Assembly: GCF_000349845.1 (NCBI RefSeq)
Contig: NC_020829.1
Span: 1,674,001-1,738,000 of the forward strand
Origin: Pseudomonas sp. ATCC 13867
GTDB lineage: Bacteria; Pseudomonadota; Gammaproteobacteria; Pseudomonadales; Pseudomonadaceae
Direction of reading: 5' to 3'
DNA length: 64,000 nucleotides
Shown: piece after piece, positions 1 through 9,868 of the stretch
How positions within the stretch are numbered: position 1 is the first letter of the stretch
Layout: the number at the start of each line of letters is the position of its first letter
Position numbers and translations under genes: made by a program
Notes under the pieces: generated by a model
What the model was told of the DNA's origin: nothing
Databases searched by the model: none
What the model saw: the letters and a program-made list of their open reading frames with translations, nothing else

Positions 1-809
1 GCGGCGGCCATGCCCAGCAGGATGCCCAGTGCGGCCTGGGTCCGGCCGGTGGTCCAGAGGTCGCGGGCGGCGCTGGTGAAGCAGATCTGCGCGCGCTCGA
101 TCAGGCCGCCGAACAGCAGGCCGAACAGGCAGGCCATGCCCAGCACCAGGGAAGCCTCGAAGCGCCAGGCAGCGAACAGCGCGGCAATGGCCAGCACGCC
201 CATGCCCAGGCGCCATTGCAACTTGGCGCGCTGGGCTAGGGCTTCGGCGCTGGGTAGCGCCGCAGCCTTGCCGCCCACTTTCAACGGAATGCGCAGGAAG
301 GGCAGCAGGCTGATCTTCACGCCGAACCAGGCGCCGATTACCGTGGAAAACATGAAGGCCCAGGCATGCACCGAGAACATCGGGATGCCGGTGAAGAAGG
401 CGGCGAGGTTGCAGCCCATCGCCAGGCGCGCGCCGAAGCCGGCGATCACGCCGCCGATCAGGCCCTGCAACAGGCGGCGCTTGCTGGTCGGCCAGCGCAG
501 GCTGACGTTGCCGGCCCAGAGCGCGCAGACCAGTGCGCCGAGGAACATGCCGATGATCATCACGCCATCGATGCGATCCAGCGGCGTGCCCTGCAGGCCG
601 ATGAGCTTGAAGTAGCTCCATTCCTGGGGCTGCAGGCCGAACCAGGACAGCACGTGGCCGCCCCAGCGGGTGAACTCGCCGGTGACCGCCCAGAATGTGC
701 CGGTCATGGCGAAGTAGTAGGCCGAAATGATGCCCAGGGCGACCAGGGTCGGTAGAGGCGACCAGAAGCGCAGCAGATAGCGCTCACGGAAGGAGGAAAG
801 GGCTGACAT
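1..809 (-). CDS. YeeE/YedE-family membrane transporter, partial
   Basis: The gene runs off the left edge, so only the first 269 residues are visible. It is a polytopic inner-membrane protein with several hydrophobic spans. Two conserved cysteines characteristic of the sulfur-transport (YeeE/YedE) family are seen: Cys133 in a GCNLAAFF motif and Cys243 in ERAQICF. Family members move thiosulfate or related sulfur or selenium compounds; the substrate here cannot be told. The ATG is preceded by an AAGGACGAC ribosome site. It lies downstream of gfnR on the same strand with a gap of about 70 bases. The family call is firm, the substrate unknown. Confidence 0.8.
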   Translation of the reverse strand, partial: MSALSSFRERYLLRFWSPLPTLVALGIISAYYFAMTGTFWAVTGEFTRWGGHVLSWFGLQPQEWSYFKLIGLQGTPLDRIDGVMIIGMFLGALVCALWAGNVSLRWPTSKRRLLQGLIGGVIAGFGARLAMGCNLAAFFTGIPMFSVHAWAFMFSTVIGAWFGVKISLLPFLRIPLKVGGKAAALPSAEALAQRAKLQWRLGMGVLAIAALFAAWRFEASLVLGMACLFGLLFGGLIERAQICFTSAARDLWTTGRTQAALGILLGMAA

Positions 810-878
810 TTGTCGTCCTTGAACCTGTGTTGCGGGAAAGTCCGCCATTCTAGTCAAGCTGGCGGGGTTCCGCTTGCC

Positions 879-1772
879 CTATGGCAAGGGCGATGGCTGT
901 AGGCTCTGCAGGCCTTCCTTCAAATGATCCACCAGTTGCCGAACCTTGGGCGATAGGTGCCGTTGTTGCGGGTAGAGCGCCCAGACGCCGGTATTCGGCG
1001 GCTGGTGGGCCTCCAGCAGGGAGACCAGGCGGCCGCTACGCAGGTGTTCCAGTACGTAGTAGTCCGGCAGTTGGCAGAGGCCGAAACCGCGCAGTGCCGC
1101 ATCGAGCACTGCCTGGCCGCTGTTGCAGCGCCAGTTGCCCTGCACCCGGTGCTGGATTTCGCGGCCATCCTCGAGGAAGCTCCACTGGTCGCTGCTGCCC
1201 ACCAGGCAGTTGTGCTGCGCCAGCTCCGCGAGGCTCTCTGGTGTGCCGTGGCGGGCCAGATAGTCCGGCGTGGCGCAGAGGTACATCACGCGCGGCGCCA
1301 GACGTGTCGCTACCAGCCGTGAATCGGTCAGGCGGCCGAGACGTATCGCCAGGTCGAAGCCTTCGTGGAGCAGGTCGAGCTGACGGTTGGACAGCTCGAT
1401 CTCCACCCGCAGTTGCGGAAACTGCGCCATGAACCCGTTCACCAGCGGCACCACGAAGCGCTCGCCGTAGGCCACGGCGCAGGTCATGCGCAGCAGGCCC
1501 TTGGGTTCGGCGGACAGGTCGCTGACCGCCCGCAACGCCTCCTCGCGAGCGTCCTGCAGGCGCCGGCAATGCTGCAGGAAGGTCTGGCCAGCCTCGCTCA
1601 GCGTGACCTTGCGCGTGTTGCGATACAGCAGGCGAGTCTGCAGACGCTCTTCCAGTCGAGCGACCTGGCGGCTGACATGCGATGACGAAACACCCAGGCG
1701 TTCGGCGGCGGCGGTGAATTGGCCGGTTTCGGCGACGGCGACGAATTCGTCCAGTCCTTCCCAGCGGTGCAT
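879..1772 (-). CDS. gfnR: LysR-type regulator of formaldehyde detoxification (GfnR-like)
   Basis: A 297-residue LysR-type transcription factor. Residues about 1-60 form the winged helix-turn-helix (GQFTAAAERLGVSSSHVSRQ), followed by the periplasmic-binding-protein-like effector domain. It is transcribed away from adhC-fghA across a 216-base intergenic region that carries a strong palindrome. This is the arrangement of the P. aeruginosa regulator GfnR, which activates the glutathione-dependent formaldehyde genes. The specific name rests on position and on general resemblance. The effector is presumably a formaldehyde-glutathione adduct, by analogy. Confidence 0.8.
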   Translation of the reverse strand: MHRWEGLDEFVAVAETGQFTAAAERLGVSSSHVSRQVARLEERLQTRLLYRNTRKVTLSEAGQTFLQHCRRLQDAREEALRAVSDLSAEPKGLLRMTCAVAYGERFVVPLVNGFMAQFPQLRVEIELSNRQLDLLHEGFDLAIRLGRLTDSRLVATRLAPRVMYLCATPDYLARHGTPESLAELAQHNCLVGSSDQWSFLEDGREIQHRVQGNWRCNSGQAVLDAALRGFGLCQLPDYYVLEHLRSGRLVSLLEAHQPPNTGVWALYPQQRHLSPKVRQLVDHLKEGLQSLQPSPLP

Positions 1773-1789
1773 CTGGATTATCCCTGTAT

Positions 1790-3101
<1,312 letters not shown>

Positions 3102-3152
3102 TAGACACGTCGGGGCGTACACGCGCCCCGGCCTTGCAGGAAGGAGATTTCC

Positions 3153-4004
3153 ATGACGGATTCCATCGAGCTCATCAGCAGCCAGAAAAGCTTCGGCGGC
3201 TGGCACCAGCGCTACCGCCACCGTTCCGCAACCCTCGGCTGCGACATGGCCTTCGCGGTCTACCTGCCGCCCCAGGCCGAGCCCGAGGCGGGCCTGCCGG
3301 TGCTGTACTGGCTGTCCGGCCTGACCTGCACCGACGAGAACTTCATGCAGAAGGCCGGCGCCCAGCGCCTGGCGGCTGAGCTGGGCCTTGTCATCGTCGC
3401 GCCGGACACCAGCCCAAGAGGTCCCGAGGTGCCGGGCGACCCGGACGGTGCCTGGGATTTCGGTCTCGGTGCCGGCTTCTACGTCAATGCCACCCAGGAG
3501 CCCTGGTCGCGCCACTACCGCATGCACGACTACGTGGTGCAGGAACTGCCGGCGCTGATCGAGGCGAACTTCCCGGTGTCCCAGCGCCGCGGCATCAGCG
3601 GGCACTCAATGGGCGGCCACGGCGCGCTGATCTGCGCATTGCGCAATCCGGGGCGTTACCTGTCCCTGTCGGCCTTCGCCCCGATCGCTCACCCGAGCGA
3701 CTGCCCCTGGGGGCAGAAGGCACTGGGGCGCTTTCTGGGTGAGAACCCGTCCGCCTGGCGCGAGTGGGATGCGGTGGAACTGCTGGCCGGCGCCAGCGAG
3801 CGCCTGCCGATCCTGGTGGACCAGGGCGACCGCGACGACTTCCTCGCCGTCCAGCTCAAGCCCGAAGCCCTGCGTGACGCGGCTGCTGCTGCCGGTCACC
3901 TGTTGGAACTGCGCCTGCAGCCGGGATACGACCACAGCTATTACTTCATCGCCAGCTTCATCGAAGATCACCTGCGGCACCATGCCGGCGTGCTCTGTCG
4001 CTGA
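3153..4004 (+). CDS. fghA: S-formylglutathione hydrolase
   Basis: A 283-residue alpha/beta-hydrolase of the esterase D family. It hydrolyses S-formylglutathione to formate and glutathione, completing formaldehyde detoxification after AdhC. The nucleophile is Ser152 in GHSMGGHG. The acid is probably in VDQGDRDDF and the catalytic His in GYDHSYYF near residue 257. The family signature LTCTDENF is present near residue 57. A GGAAGGAG ribosome site precedes the ATG. It is co-directional with adhC and likely co-transcribed. Confidence 0.96.
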   Translation: MTDSIELISSQKSFGGWHQRYRHRSATLGCDMAFAVYLPPQAEPEAGLPVLYWLSGLTCTDENFMQKAGAQRLAAELGLVIVAPDTSPRGPEVPGDPDGAWDFGLGAGFYVNATQEPWSRHYRMHDYVVQELPALIEANFPVSQRRGISGHSMGGHGALICALRNPGRYLSLSAFAPIAHPSDCPWGQKALGRFLGENPSAWREWDAVELLAGASERLPILVDQGDRDDFLAVQLKPEALRDAAAAAGHLLELRLQPGYDHSYYFIASFIEDHLRHHAGVLCR

Positions 4005-4093
4005 GACAGGCCGGGGTGTCGCCGCATGGCAACAGACCCCGGCGCGCATGATCCGGTAGAATCGACGCCCTGATACCAACAGGGCGTTTTTTC

Positions 4094-4567
4094 ATGCGAA
4101 TCGGACATGGCTACGACGTGCATCGCTTCGGCGAGGGCGACTTCATCACCCTCGGCGGTGTGCGCATCCCCCACAAGTTCGGGCTGATCGCCCATTCCGA
4201 CGGCGACGTACTGCTCCATGCGCTTTCCGATGCGCTGCTCGGCGCCTGCGCGCTGGGCGACATCGGCAAGCATTTCCCCGATACCGACCCGCAGTTCAAG
4301 GGCGCCGACAGCCGCGCGCTGCTGCGCCACGTGCTGTCGCTGGTGGAAGCCAAGGGCTGGAAGGTGGGAAACGTCGACACCACCATCATTGCCCAGGCGC
4401 CGAAGATAGCCCCGCACATTCAAACCATGCGCGAGACCATCGCCGCTGACCTGAAGGTCGAGCTGGAGCAGGTCAACGTCAAGGCGACCACCACCGAGAA
4501 ACTCGGCTTCACTGGCCGTGAAGAGGGCATCGCCGTGCACGCCGTCGCCCTGCTGAGCCGCGCATGA
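4094..4567 (+). CDS. ispF: 2-C-methyl-D-erythritol 2,4-cyclodiphosphate synthase
   Basis: A 157-residue IspF, full length for the family. It cyclises CDP-methylerythritol 2-phosphate with loss of CMP in the non-mevalonate isoprenoid pathway. The zinc ligands Asp8 and His10 (GYDVHRF) and His42 are present, as is the substrate-binding [10 protein letters not shown] stretch. It begins a tight run of genes (ispF-truD-surE-pcm) with overlapping ends; its last bases overlap the truD start by four (ATGA). Confidence 0.97.
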   Translation: MRIGHGYDVHRFGEGDFITLGGVRIPHKFGLIAHSDGDVLLHALSDALLGACALGDIGKHFPDTDPQFKGADSRALLRHVLSLVEAKGWKVGNVDTTIIAQAPKIAPHIQTMRETIAADLKVELEQVNVKATTTEKLGFTGREEGIAVHAVALLSRA

Positions 4568-5622
4568 CCGAGCTGGAGCTGCTGGGGCCGCGCGCCCACG
4601 GGGAGCCTTGCGGACGTGGCGTATTGAAAGCCGTGGCCGAGGACTTCCAGGTTGACGAAGTGCTGGACATCCCGCTGTCGGGGGATGGCGAACACCTCTG
4701 GCTGTGGGTGGAAAAGCGCGGGCTGAATACCGAAGAGGCGGCGCGTCGCCTGGCTCGCGCGGCCGGCGTGCCGGTGAAGATGATCAGCTACGCCGGCCTC
4801 AAGGACCGCCAGGCGCTGACCCGCCAGTGGTTCAGCCTGCACCTGCCGGGCAAGGCCGATCCGGACTTGTCCGCCGCCGAAGACGACAGCCTGCGTATCC
4901 TTGAACGCAACCGCCATCGCCGCAAGCTGCAGCGCGGCGCGCATTCGGCCAACGGCTTCACCCTGCGCCTGACCGAGCTGCAGGCGGATCGCGAGCAGCT
5001 CGACGCGCGCTTGAAAGCGGTAGCGGCCAATGGTGTGCCCAACTACTTCGGCACCCAGCGCTTCGGCCATGACGGCGGCAACGTCTTCGACGCCCGTGGC
5101 TTCGCCGAACGCGGCAAGCTGCCGGATCATCGCAATGTCCGCTCGCGCCTGCTTTCGGCAGCGCGCAGCTACCTGTTCAACCGGGTACTGGCGCAGCGCG
5201 TGGCCGAGGGAACCTGGAGCCAGGCCCAGGTCGGCGATCTGCTGGCCTTCACCGACAGTCGCAGCTTCTTCCCGGCGGGCGAGGCGGAGTGCGTCGATCC
5301 ACGCCTGGCGGCATTGGATCTGCACCCCACCGGGCCGATGTGGGGCGAGGGCGATTCACCGGCCAATGGCACGCCCGGCAACATCGAGCGCAGCGTGCAA
5401 CAGGCGGAGATGGCGCTTTGCCAGTGGCTTGCCGGTGCGGACCTGGCGCACGAACGGCGCATTCTGCGCCTCCCCATCCCCGGTCTTACATGGCATTATC
5501 CCGCTTCTGACATCCTGCAACTGGAATTCGTCCTGCCGGCTGGCTGCTTCGCCACCGCGGTCGTGCGCGAGCTGATCGAACTCGTGCCGGCAGGGCAGAC
5601 GGAAAACCCATGCGCATATTGA
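4564..5622 (+). CDS. truD: tRNA pseudouridine(13) synthase
   Basis: A 352-residue TruD that isomerises uridine 13 of tRNA-Glu to pseudouridine. The catalytic Asp81 lies in the [12 protein letters not shown] motif, and NYFGTQRFG near residue 159 matches the family. It overlaps ispF by an ATGA junction and surE by 13 bases, which suggests translational coupling along the cluster. Confidence 0.96.
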   Translation: MTELELLGPRAHGEPCGRGVLKAVAEDFQVDEVLDIPLSGDGEHLWLWVEKRGLNTEEAARRLARAAGVPVKMISYAGLKDRQALTRQWFSLHLPGKADPDLSAAEDDSLRILERNRHRRKLQRGAHSANGFTLRLTELQADREQLDARLKAVAANGVPNYFGTQRFGHDGGNVFDARGFAERGKLPDHRNVRSRLLSAARSYLFNRVLAQRVAEGTWSQAQVGDLLAFTDSRSFFPAGEAECVDPRLAALDLHPTGPMWGEGDSPANGTPGNIERSVQQAEMALCQWLAGADLAHERRILRLPIPGLTWHYPASDILQLEFVLPAGCFATAVVRELIELVPAGQTENPCAY

Positions 5623-6368
5623 TTGCCAACGACGACGGGGCCACTGCACCCGGTATCGCCGCGCTTTACGACGCGCTGTCCGCTTATGCGGACTGCGTCG
5701 TGATCGCTCCGGAAGCCGATCGCAGCGGAGCGAGCAGTTCGCTGACGCTGGACCGGCCTCTGCATCCCCACCGCCTGGGCAATGGCTTTATCAGCCTCAA
5801 TGGTACGCCAACCGACTGCGTGCACCTGGGCCTCAATGGCCTGCTGGACGAACTGCCGGACATGGTCGTCTCGGGTATCAACCTCGGCGCCAACCTGGGC
5901 GACGACGTGCTCTATTCGGGCACCGTGGCGGCGGCCCTGGAAGGGCGCTTCCTGTCCCGGCCGGCCTTCGCCTTCTCGCTGTGCTCGCGCCTGACGGACA
6001 ATCTGCCCACGGCGATGCATTTCGCCCGCCTGCTGGTGGAGTCCCACGAAAAGCTCGAGCTGCCGCCGCGCACCGTGCTCAACGTGAACGTCCCCAACCT
6101 GCCGCTGGAACGCATCAAGGGCATCCAGCTGACCCGCCTGGGCCACCGCGCCCGTGCCAAGCCGCCGGTCAAGGTGGTCAACCCGCGCGGCAAGGAAGGC
6201 TACTGGATCGCCGCTGCCGGCGATGCCGAGGACGGCGGCGAAGGCACCGATTTCCACGCGGTGATGCAGGGCTACGTGTCCATCACGCCGCTGCAGATGG
6301 ACCGGACCTTCCGGGAGGCGTTCAATGTCCTTGGCGATTGGATCGGAGGACTCGATCATGGCCAATGA
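5610..6368 (+). CDS. surE: 5'/3'-nucleotidase SurE
   Basis: A 252-residue SurE phosphatase, a metal-dependent nucleotidase of stationary-phase survival. The metal ligands Asp8-Asp9 in [10 protein letters not shown] and the [21 protein letters not shown] stretch are typical. The ATG lies inside the 3' end of truD, and the SurE stop lies just beyond the pcm start. The order surE-pcm-nlpD-rpoS is the classic stress cluster of gamma-proteobacteria. Confidence 0.96.
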   Translation: MRILIANDDGATAPGIAALYDALSAYADCVVIAPEADRSGASSSLTLDRPLHPHRLGNGFISLNGTPTDCVHLGLNGLLDELPDMVVSGINLGANLGDDVLYSGTVAAALEGRFLSRPAFAFSLCSRLTDNLPTAMHFARLLVESHEKLELPPRTVLNVNVPNLPLERIKGIQLTRLGHRARAKPPVKVVNPRGKEGYWIAAAGDAEDGGEGTDFHAVMQGYVSITPLQMDRTFREAFNVLGDWIGGLDHGQ

Positions 6369-7026
6369 ATTGTCCCGCCGAGGCATCGGCATGACCTCCC
6401 AGCGTACGCGAGAGCGGCTGATCCAGCGCCTGTACGAGGAGGGCCTGTCCAATGCCCATGTGCTCGAAGTGATTCGCCGCACGCCGCGCCACCTGTTCGT
6501 CGACGAGGCGCTGGCGCATCGCGCCTACGAGGACACCGCGTTGCCCATCGGGCACAACCAGACCATCTCGCAGCCCTTCATGGTGGCGCGGATGACCGAA
6601 TTGCTGCTGGCGGCCGGCCCGCTGGACAAGGTGCTGGAGATCGGCACCGGCTCCGGCTACCAGACCGCCGTGCTGTCGCAACTGGTTGAACGGGTGTTCT
6701 CCGTCGAGCGTATCCAGGCGCTGCAGGATCGGGCAAAAGAACGACTTGCGGAGCTAAACCTGAGAAATGTTGTCTTTCGTTGGGGCGATGGCTGGGAAGG
6801 CTGGCCGGCCCTGGCGCCATACAACGGCATCATCGTCACCGCGGCAGCGGCCGAGGTCCCGCAGGCCTTGCTGGACCAACTGGCGCCCGGTGGGCGGCTG
6901 GTGATTCCGGTGGGCGGTGGCGAGGTTCAGCAACTGCTGCTGATCGTCCGTGCCGAGGATGGCTTCCAGCGCCAGGTGCTGGACTCCGTGCGCTTCGTTC
7001 CGTTGCTCAACGGCCCGCTGGGCTGA
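6358..7026 (+). CDS. pcm: Protein-L-isoaspartate O-methyltransferase
   Basis: A SAM-dependent repair enzyme that methylates L-isoaspartyl residues in ageing proteins. The SAM motif [15 protein letters not shown] and the post-motifs VFSVERI and [12 protein letters not shown] are present. The chosen ATG (222 residues) has a near-perfect GGAGGA ribosome site eight bases upstream and overlaps the surE stop. The start usually annotated in relatives corresponds to the internal [10 protein letters not shown] at 6391, which has only a weak site, so the protein may carry an 11-residue extension. Confidence 0.94.
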   Translation: MANELSRRGIGMTSQRTRERLIQRLYEEGLSNAHVLEVIRRTPRHLFVDEALAHRAYEDTALPIGHNQTISQPFMVARMTELLLAAGPLDKVLEIGTGSGYQTAVLSQLVERVFSVERIQALQDRAKERLAELNLRNVVFRWGDGWEGWPALAPYNGIIVTAAAAEVPQALLDQLAPGGRLVIPVGGGEVQQLLLIVRAEDGFQRQVLDSVRFVPLLNGPLG

Positions 7027-7096
7027 AGTACGCGCAACGGCAGCGGATACAATACCGGCCAGTGGGCCGGGCGTAATTCATGGATAAGGGGGATGG

Positions 7097-7948
7097 GTGA
7101 GCTTGACAGCGACCCTGCGACAACGGAACTGGATCAAGGGCCTGGGCCACGCTGTGCTGGCCATTGCCGTTTGCTCTCTGCTGGCGGCCTGTACTTCCTC
7201 GTCACGTAGCAGCACCACCGTGGTCGACCGCGGCGCGTCCGCGCGCAAGGCGGTGACCAGCGGACAGTACGTGGTGCGTCCCGGCGACACCCTGTACTCC
7301 ATTGCCTTCCGCTATGGCTGGGACTGGAGAGCCCTGGCCGCGCGCAACAACATTTCCGCGCCTTATACCATCCGCCCCGGACAATCGATTCGCTTCGATG
7401 GCGGTCCGCCGTCGACACAACCATCCGTCGCAAAAAATGCTACGCCCGTCGCTCCGGCGGTTGTCAATAAGTCGACTTCCACGAGCTCCAGCGCCAGTAA
7501 ACCGACCCCGTCGACCGCTGCGCCTTCATCTCAAGCCAGCACCGGCAGTGCAACCCCGGCCACGTCGGGCGGTGGTGTCAGTGGTTGGATATGGCCAACC
7601 AATGGCACCCTGATTGGGCGTTTTGCATCAAACGGCAGTTTGAATAAAGGGATTGATATAGCCGGGCAATTGGGCCAGCCTGTCCTGGCTGCGTCTAATG
7701 GCACGGTGGTGTACGCCGGTAGTGGTTTGCGGGGCTACGGCGAACTCGTGATCATCAAGCACAGCGATACCTACGTAAGCGCCTACGGTCACAACCGCAG
7801 GTTGCTGGTGCGGGAAGGGCAACAGGTCAAAGTTGGGCAGAGCATTGCCGAGATGGGCTCCACAGGGACTGACCGGGTGAAGCTGCACTTTGAGATTCGC
7901 CGCCAGGGTAAGCCTGTAGATCCGCTGCAATACCTGCCAAATCGTTGA
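7097..7948 (+). CDS. nlpD: NlpD-family lipoprotein (LysM plus degenerate LytM)
   Basis: A 283-residue outer-membrane lipoprotein. A hydrophobic signal ends in the lipobox LLAAC (Cys32), LysM occupies about residues 58-100, then comes a Ser/Pro/Thr-rich linker and a C-terminal M23/LytM domain. In that domain the first zinc His is replaced (LNKGID instead of HxGxD) and the final HxH reads KLH, so it should be enzymatically dead. This fits the NlpD role of activating the septal amidase AmiC. The GTG start is chosen because the AAGGGGGA site lies just upstream and the preceding ATG is out of frame or terminates. It precedes rpoS; in relatives an rpoS promoter lies inside this gene. Confidence 0.93.
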   Translation: MSLTATLRQRNWIKGLGHAVLAIAVCSLLAACTSSSRSSTTVVDRGASARKAVTSGQYVVRPGDTLYSIAFRYGWDWRALAARNNISAPYTIRPGQSIRFDGGPPSTQPSVAKNATPVAPAVVNKSTSTSSSASKPTPSTAAPSSQASTGSATPATSGGGVSGWIWPTNGTLIGRFASNGSLNKGIDIAGQLGQPVLAASNGTVVYAGSGLRGYGELVIIKHSDTYVSAYGHNRRLLVREGQQVKVGQSIAEMGSTGTDRVKLHFEIRRQGKPVDPLQYLPNR

Positions 7949-8043
7949 CGCTTGCTGTTCCCCTGCGTAGGTGAGCGGGCCCTGGTGTCCTAAGGATAAG
8001 GACGCACCTGGGCTTGTTGTCGAACTCAGCAAGGGATAACGAC

Positions 8044-9048
8044 ATGGCACTTAAAAAAGAAGGGCCGGAGTTTGACGTCGATGATGAAGTGCTCCTTCTG
8101 GAGCCCGGCATCATTTTTGAAGAGTCGCTTGCCGAAGAGCAGGTATCGCTTCAAGTCACTCCCAAGGCTTCCCCTCTCTCCTCTCTCAAGCAACACAAGC
8201 ACATCGATTACAGCCGGGCGCTCGACGCTACCCAGTTGTATCTGAACGAAATCGGCTTCTCGCCGCTGCTGACCCCGGAAGAAGAAGTCCATTTTGCGCG
8301 CCTTGCGCAAAAGGGCGATCCTGCCGGTCGGCGGAGAATGATCGAGAGCAACCTGCGCCTGGTGGTGAAGATCGCGCGACGTTATGTCAATCGCGGCCTC
8401 TCGCTGCTCGATCTGATCGAAGAGGGCAACCTCGGGTTGATCCGAGCGGTGGAAAAGTTCGACCCGGAGCGCGGCTTCCGCTTCTCCACCTATGCGACCT
8501 GGTGGATTCGACAGACCATCGAACGGGCCATCATGAACCAGACCCGCACCATCCGCCTGCCGATCCATGTGGTCAAGGAACTCAACGTCTACCTGCGGGC
8601 GGCTCGCGAGCTGACCCACAAGCTGGACCACGAGCCTTCGCCCGAGGAAATCGCCAACCTGCTCGAGAAACCGGTGGGCGAGGTCAAGCGCATGCTGGGC
8701 CTCAACGAGCGGGTGACCTCCGTGGATGTCTCGCTTGGCCCGGACTCCGACAAGACGCTGCTCGACACCCTTACGGACGATCGGCCTACCGATCCCTGCG
8801 AGCTGCTGCAAGACGATGATCTCAGCGAGAGCATCGACCTGTGGCTCTCGGAACTGACCGACAAGCAGCGTGAAGTGGTGATTCGCCGCTTCGGTCTGCG
8901 CGGCCACGAAAGCAGCACACTGGAAGAGGTTGGGCAGGAAATCGGCTTGACCCGCGAACGCGTCCGCCAGATTCAGGTCGAGGCACTCAAGCGCTTGCGC
9001 GAGATCCTCGAGAAGAATGGTCTCTCCAGCGACGCACTGTTCCAGTAA
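8044..9048 (+). CDS. rpoS: RNA polymerase sigma factor RpoS
   Basis: A 334-residue sigma-38, master regulator of stationary phase and general stress. Region 1.2/2 ([20 protein letters not shown], then [16 protein letters not shown]) and the region 4 helix-turn-helix near the end ([20 protein letters not shown]) are intact. The start is [10 protein letters not shown], after AAGGGATAACGAC, matching the P. aeruginosa protein. An in-frame ATG 30 bases earlier is less likely. The gene ends in a strong intrinsic terminator. Confidence 0.98.
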   Translation: MALKKEGPEFDVDDEVLLLEPGIIFEESLAEEQVSLQVTPKASPLSSLKQHKHIDYSRALDATQLYLNEIGFSPLLTPEEEVHFARLAQKGDPAGRRRMIESNLRLVVKIARRYVNRGLSLLDLIEEGNLGLIRAVEKFDPERGFRFSTYATWWIRQTIERAIMNQTRTIRLPIHVVKELNVYLRAARELTHKLDHEPSPEEIANLLEKPVGEVKRMLGLNERVTSVDVSLGPDSDKTLLDTLTDDRPTDPCELLQDDDLSESIDLWLSELTDKQREVVIRRFGLRGHESSTLEEVGQEIGLTRERVRQIQVEALKRLREILEKNGLSSDALFQ

Positions 9049-9064
9049 ACAACAGTCGACCTCG

Positions 9065-9092
9065 AAAAAGCCCGGATAATTCCGGGCTTTTT
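9065..9092 (+). terminator. Intrinsic terminator of rpoS
   Basis: A perfect 12-base stem (AAAAAGCCCGGA / TCCGGGCTTTTT) with a TAAT loop, starting 17 bases after the rpoS stop and ending in a T-run. Confidence 0.92.
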
Positions 9093-9103
9093 ATGCGTCG
9101 TGA

Positions 9104-9121
9104 TGTAAGCATTCGCTTACA
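9104..9121 (+). promoter_or_regulatory. GacA upstream activating site for rsmZ
   Basis: TGTAAGCATTCGCTTACA is an exact match to the GacA-box consensus TGTAAG-N6-CTTACA. Its centre lies about 170 bases before the predicted rsmZ transcription start, the spacing known for Gac-controlled Rsm RNAs in pseudomonads. Confidence 0.92.
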
Positions 9122-9249
9122 TCGTGTGTGAGTGTTCAGCTTGAGATATTGCTCGCTTGAGCTGAATTATTTTCTATATTTTTGTTTTATAAGGGTTTTT
9201 ATTTTTGTCGTCAGTACGCGAAGAGGACGGCGAGGTGAAACTGCCTCGG

Positions 9250-9277
9250 TTGCCAAGGCGCGGAGGTTGAGTAATAT
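9250..9277 (+). promoter_or_regulatory. Predicted rsmZ core promoter
   Basis: A -35-like TTGCCA (9250-9255) and a -10-like TAATAT (9272-9277), separated by 16 bases, place the start near 9285. The A/T-rich stretch between this promoter and the GacA box (about 9165-9210) could bind IHF or MvaT-type proteins; no specific site is claimed. Confidence 0.7.
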
Positions 9278-9284
9278 CACTCCT

Positions 9285-9401
9285 GCGTACAAGGAAAGGC
9301 GCATGCCGGTAAGGATGTCGGTCAGGACATCGCAGGATGCGATTCATCAGGATGATGAACCAGGGAAGAAAGAGTGGGCGGGTTATCCCGCCCCTTTTTT
9401 T
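9285..9401 (+). ncRNA. rsmZ: Small regulatory RNA RsmZ
   Basis: About 117 bases between a sigma-70 promoter and an intrinsic terminator. It carries six GGA motifs at about 9293, 9313, 9325, 9335, 9350 and 9364, several in A(N)GGA context and exposed in small hairpins, such as the GACATCGCAGGATGC and CATCAGGATGATG blocks. This is the hallmark of an RNA that sequesters the translational repressor RsmA/CsrA. The position between rpoS and fdxA is that of rsmZ in P. aeruginosa. Expression should depend on GacS/GacA; gacS itself is elsewhere in this window. The exact 5' end is inferred from the promoter. Confidence 0.92.
9376..9401 (+). terminator. Intrinsic terminator of rsmZ
   Basis: A 7-base GC stem, GGGCGGG / CCCGCCC, with loop TTAT, one extra C, then seven Ts. 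Confidence 0.93.
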
Positions 9402-9428
9402 GCCCGCAGAAAAGTGACGTTCTGGATG

Positions 9429-9465
9429 CAGAAAGGCCCGCACTGGGCGGGCCTTTTCTGTTTTT
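9429..9465. terminator. Hairpin terminator between rsmZ and fdxA
   Basis: A long stem, CAGAAAGGCCCGC against GCGGGCCTTTTCTG (one bulged T), followed by TTTTT on the plus strand. It lies just past the fdxA stop on the other strand, so it probably terminates fdxA and backs up rsmZ. Confidence 0.8.
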
Positions 9466-9479
9466 GCTGGTAGCGCAGA

Positions 9480-9803
9480 TCAGCGCTCCAGATACTGCAT
9501 CTTGTTCGGCTTGCCGTCCCACTCTTCGGCGTCCGGCAACGAATCCTTCTTCTCGGTGATGTTCGGCCAGACGTCGGCCAGATCCTTGTTCAGCTCGATG
9601 AACTCCTGCATGCCATCCGGGACCTCGTCCTCGGAGAAGATCGCCTGTGCCGGGCACTCCGGTTCGCACAGGGCGCAGTCGATGCACTCATCCGGATGGA
9701 TGACCAGGAAGTTCGGGCCTTCGTAGAAGCAGTCCACCGGGCATACTTCCACGCAGTCGGTGTATTTGCACTTGATGCAGTTGTCGGTGACGACGAAGGT
9801 CAT
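9480..9803 (-). CDS. fdxA: Seven-iron ferredoxin FdxA
   Basis: A 107-residue ferredoxin carrying one [3Fe-4S] and one [4Fe-4S] cluster, a low-potential electron carrier in the cytoplasm. Cysteines 9, 12, 17, 21 and 25 and the second set 40, 43, 46 and 50 ([12 protein letters not shown]) give the Azotobacter FdI pattern. The acidic C-terminal extension is typical of this type. The upstream sequence TGAGGAGAAAATTAGAA supplies the ribosome site. It is divergent from nothing close: mutS lies upstream on the same strand. Confidence 0.95.
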   Translation of the reverse strand: MTFVVTDNCIKCKYTDCVEVCPVDCFYEGPNFLVIHPDECIDCALCEPECPAQAIFSEDEVPDGMQEFIELNKDLADVWPNITEKKDSLPDAEEWDGKPNKMQYLER

Positions 9804-9868
9804 TTCTAATTTTCTCCTCAGGCGGGCGGCTAAGCGCGCGCGATTCTAACAGCTTGTTTCGCGGTCCG

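Noticed and set aside
9132..9473. 113-codon open frame on the plus strand between rpoS and fdxA
   Set aside because: It runs through the rsmZ promoter, the RNA and two terminators, with an odd amino-acid composition and no ribosome site.
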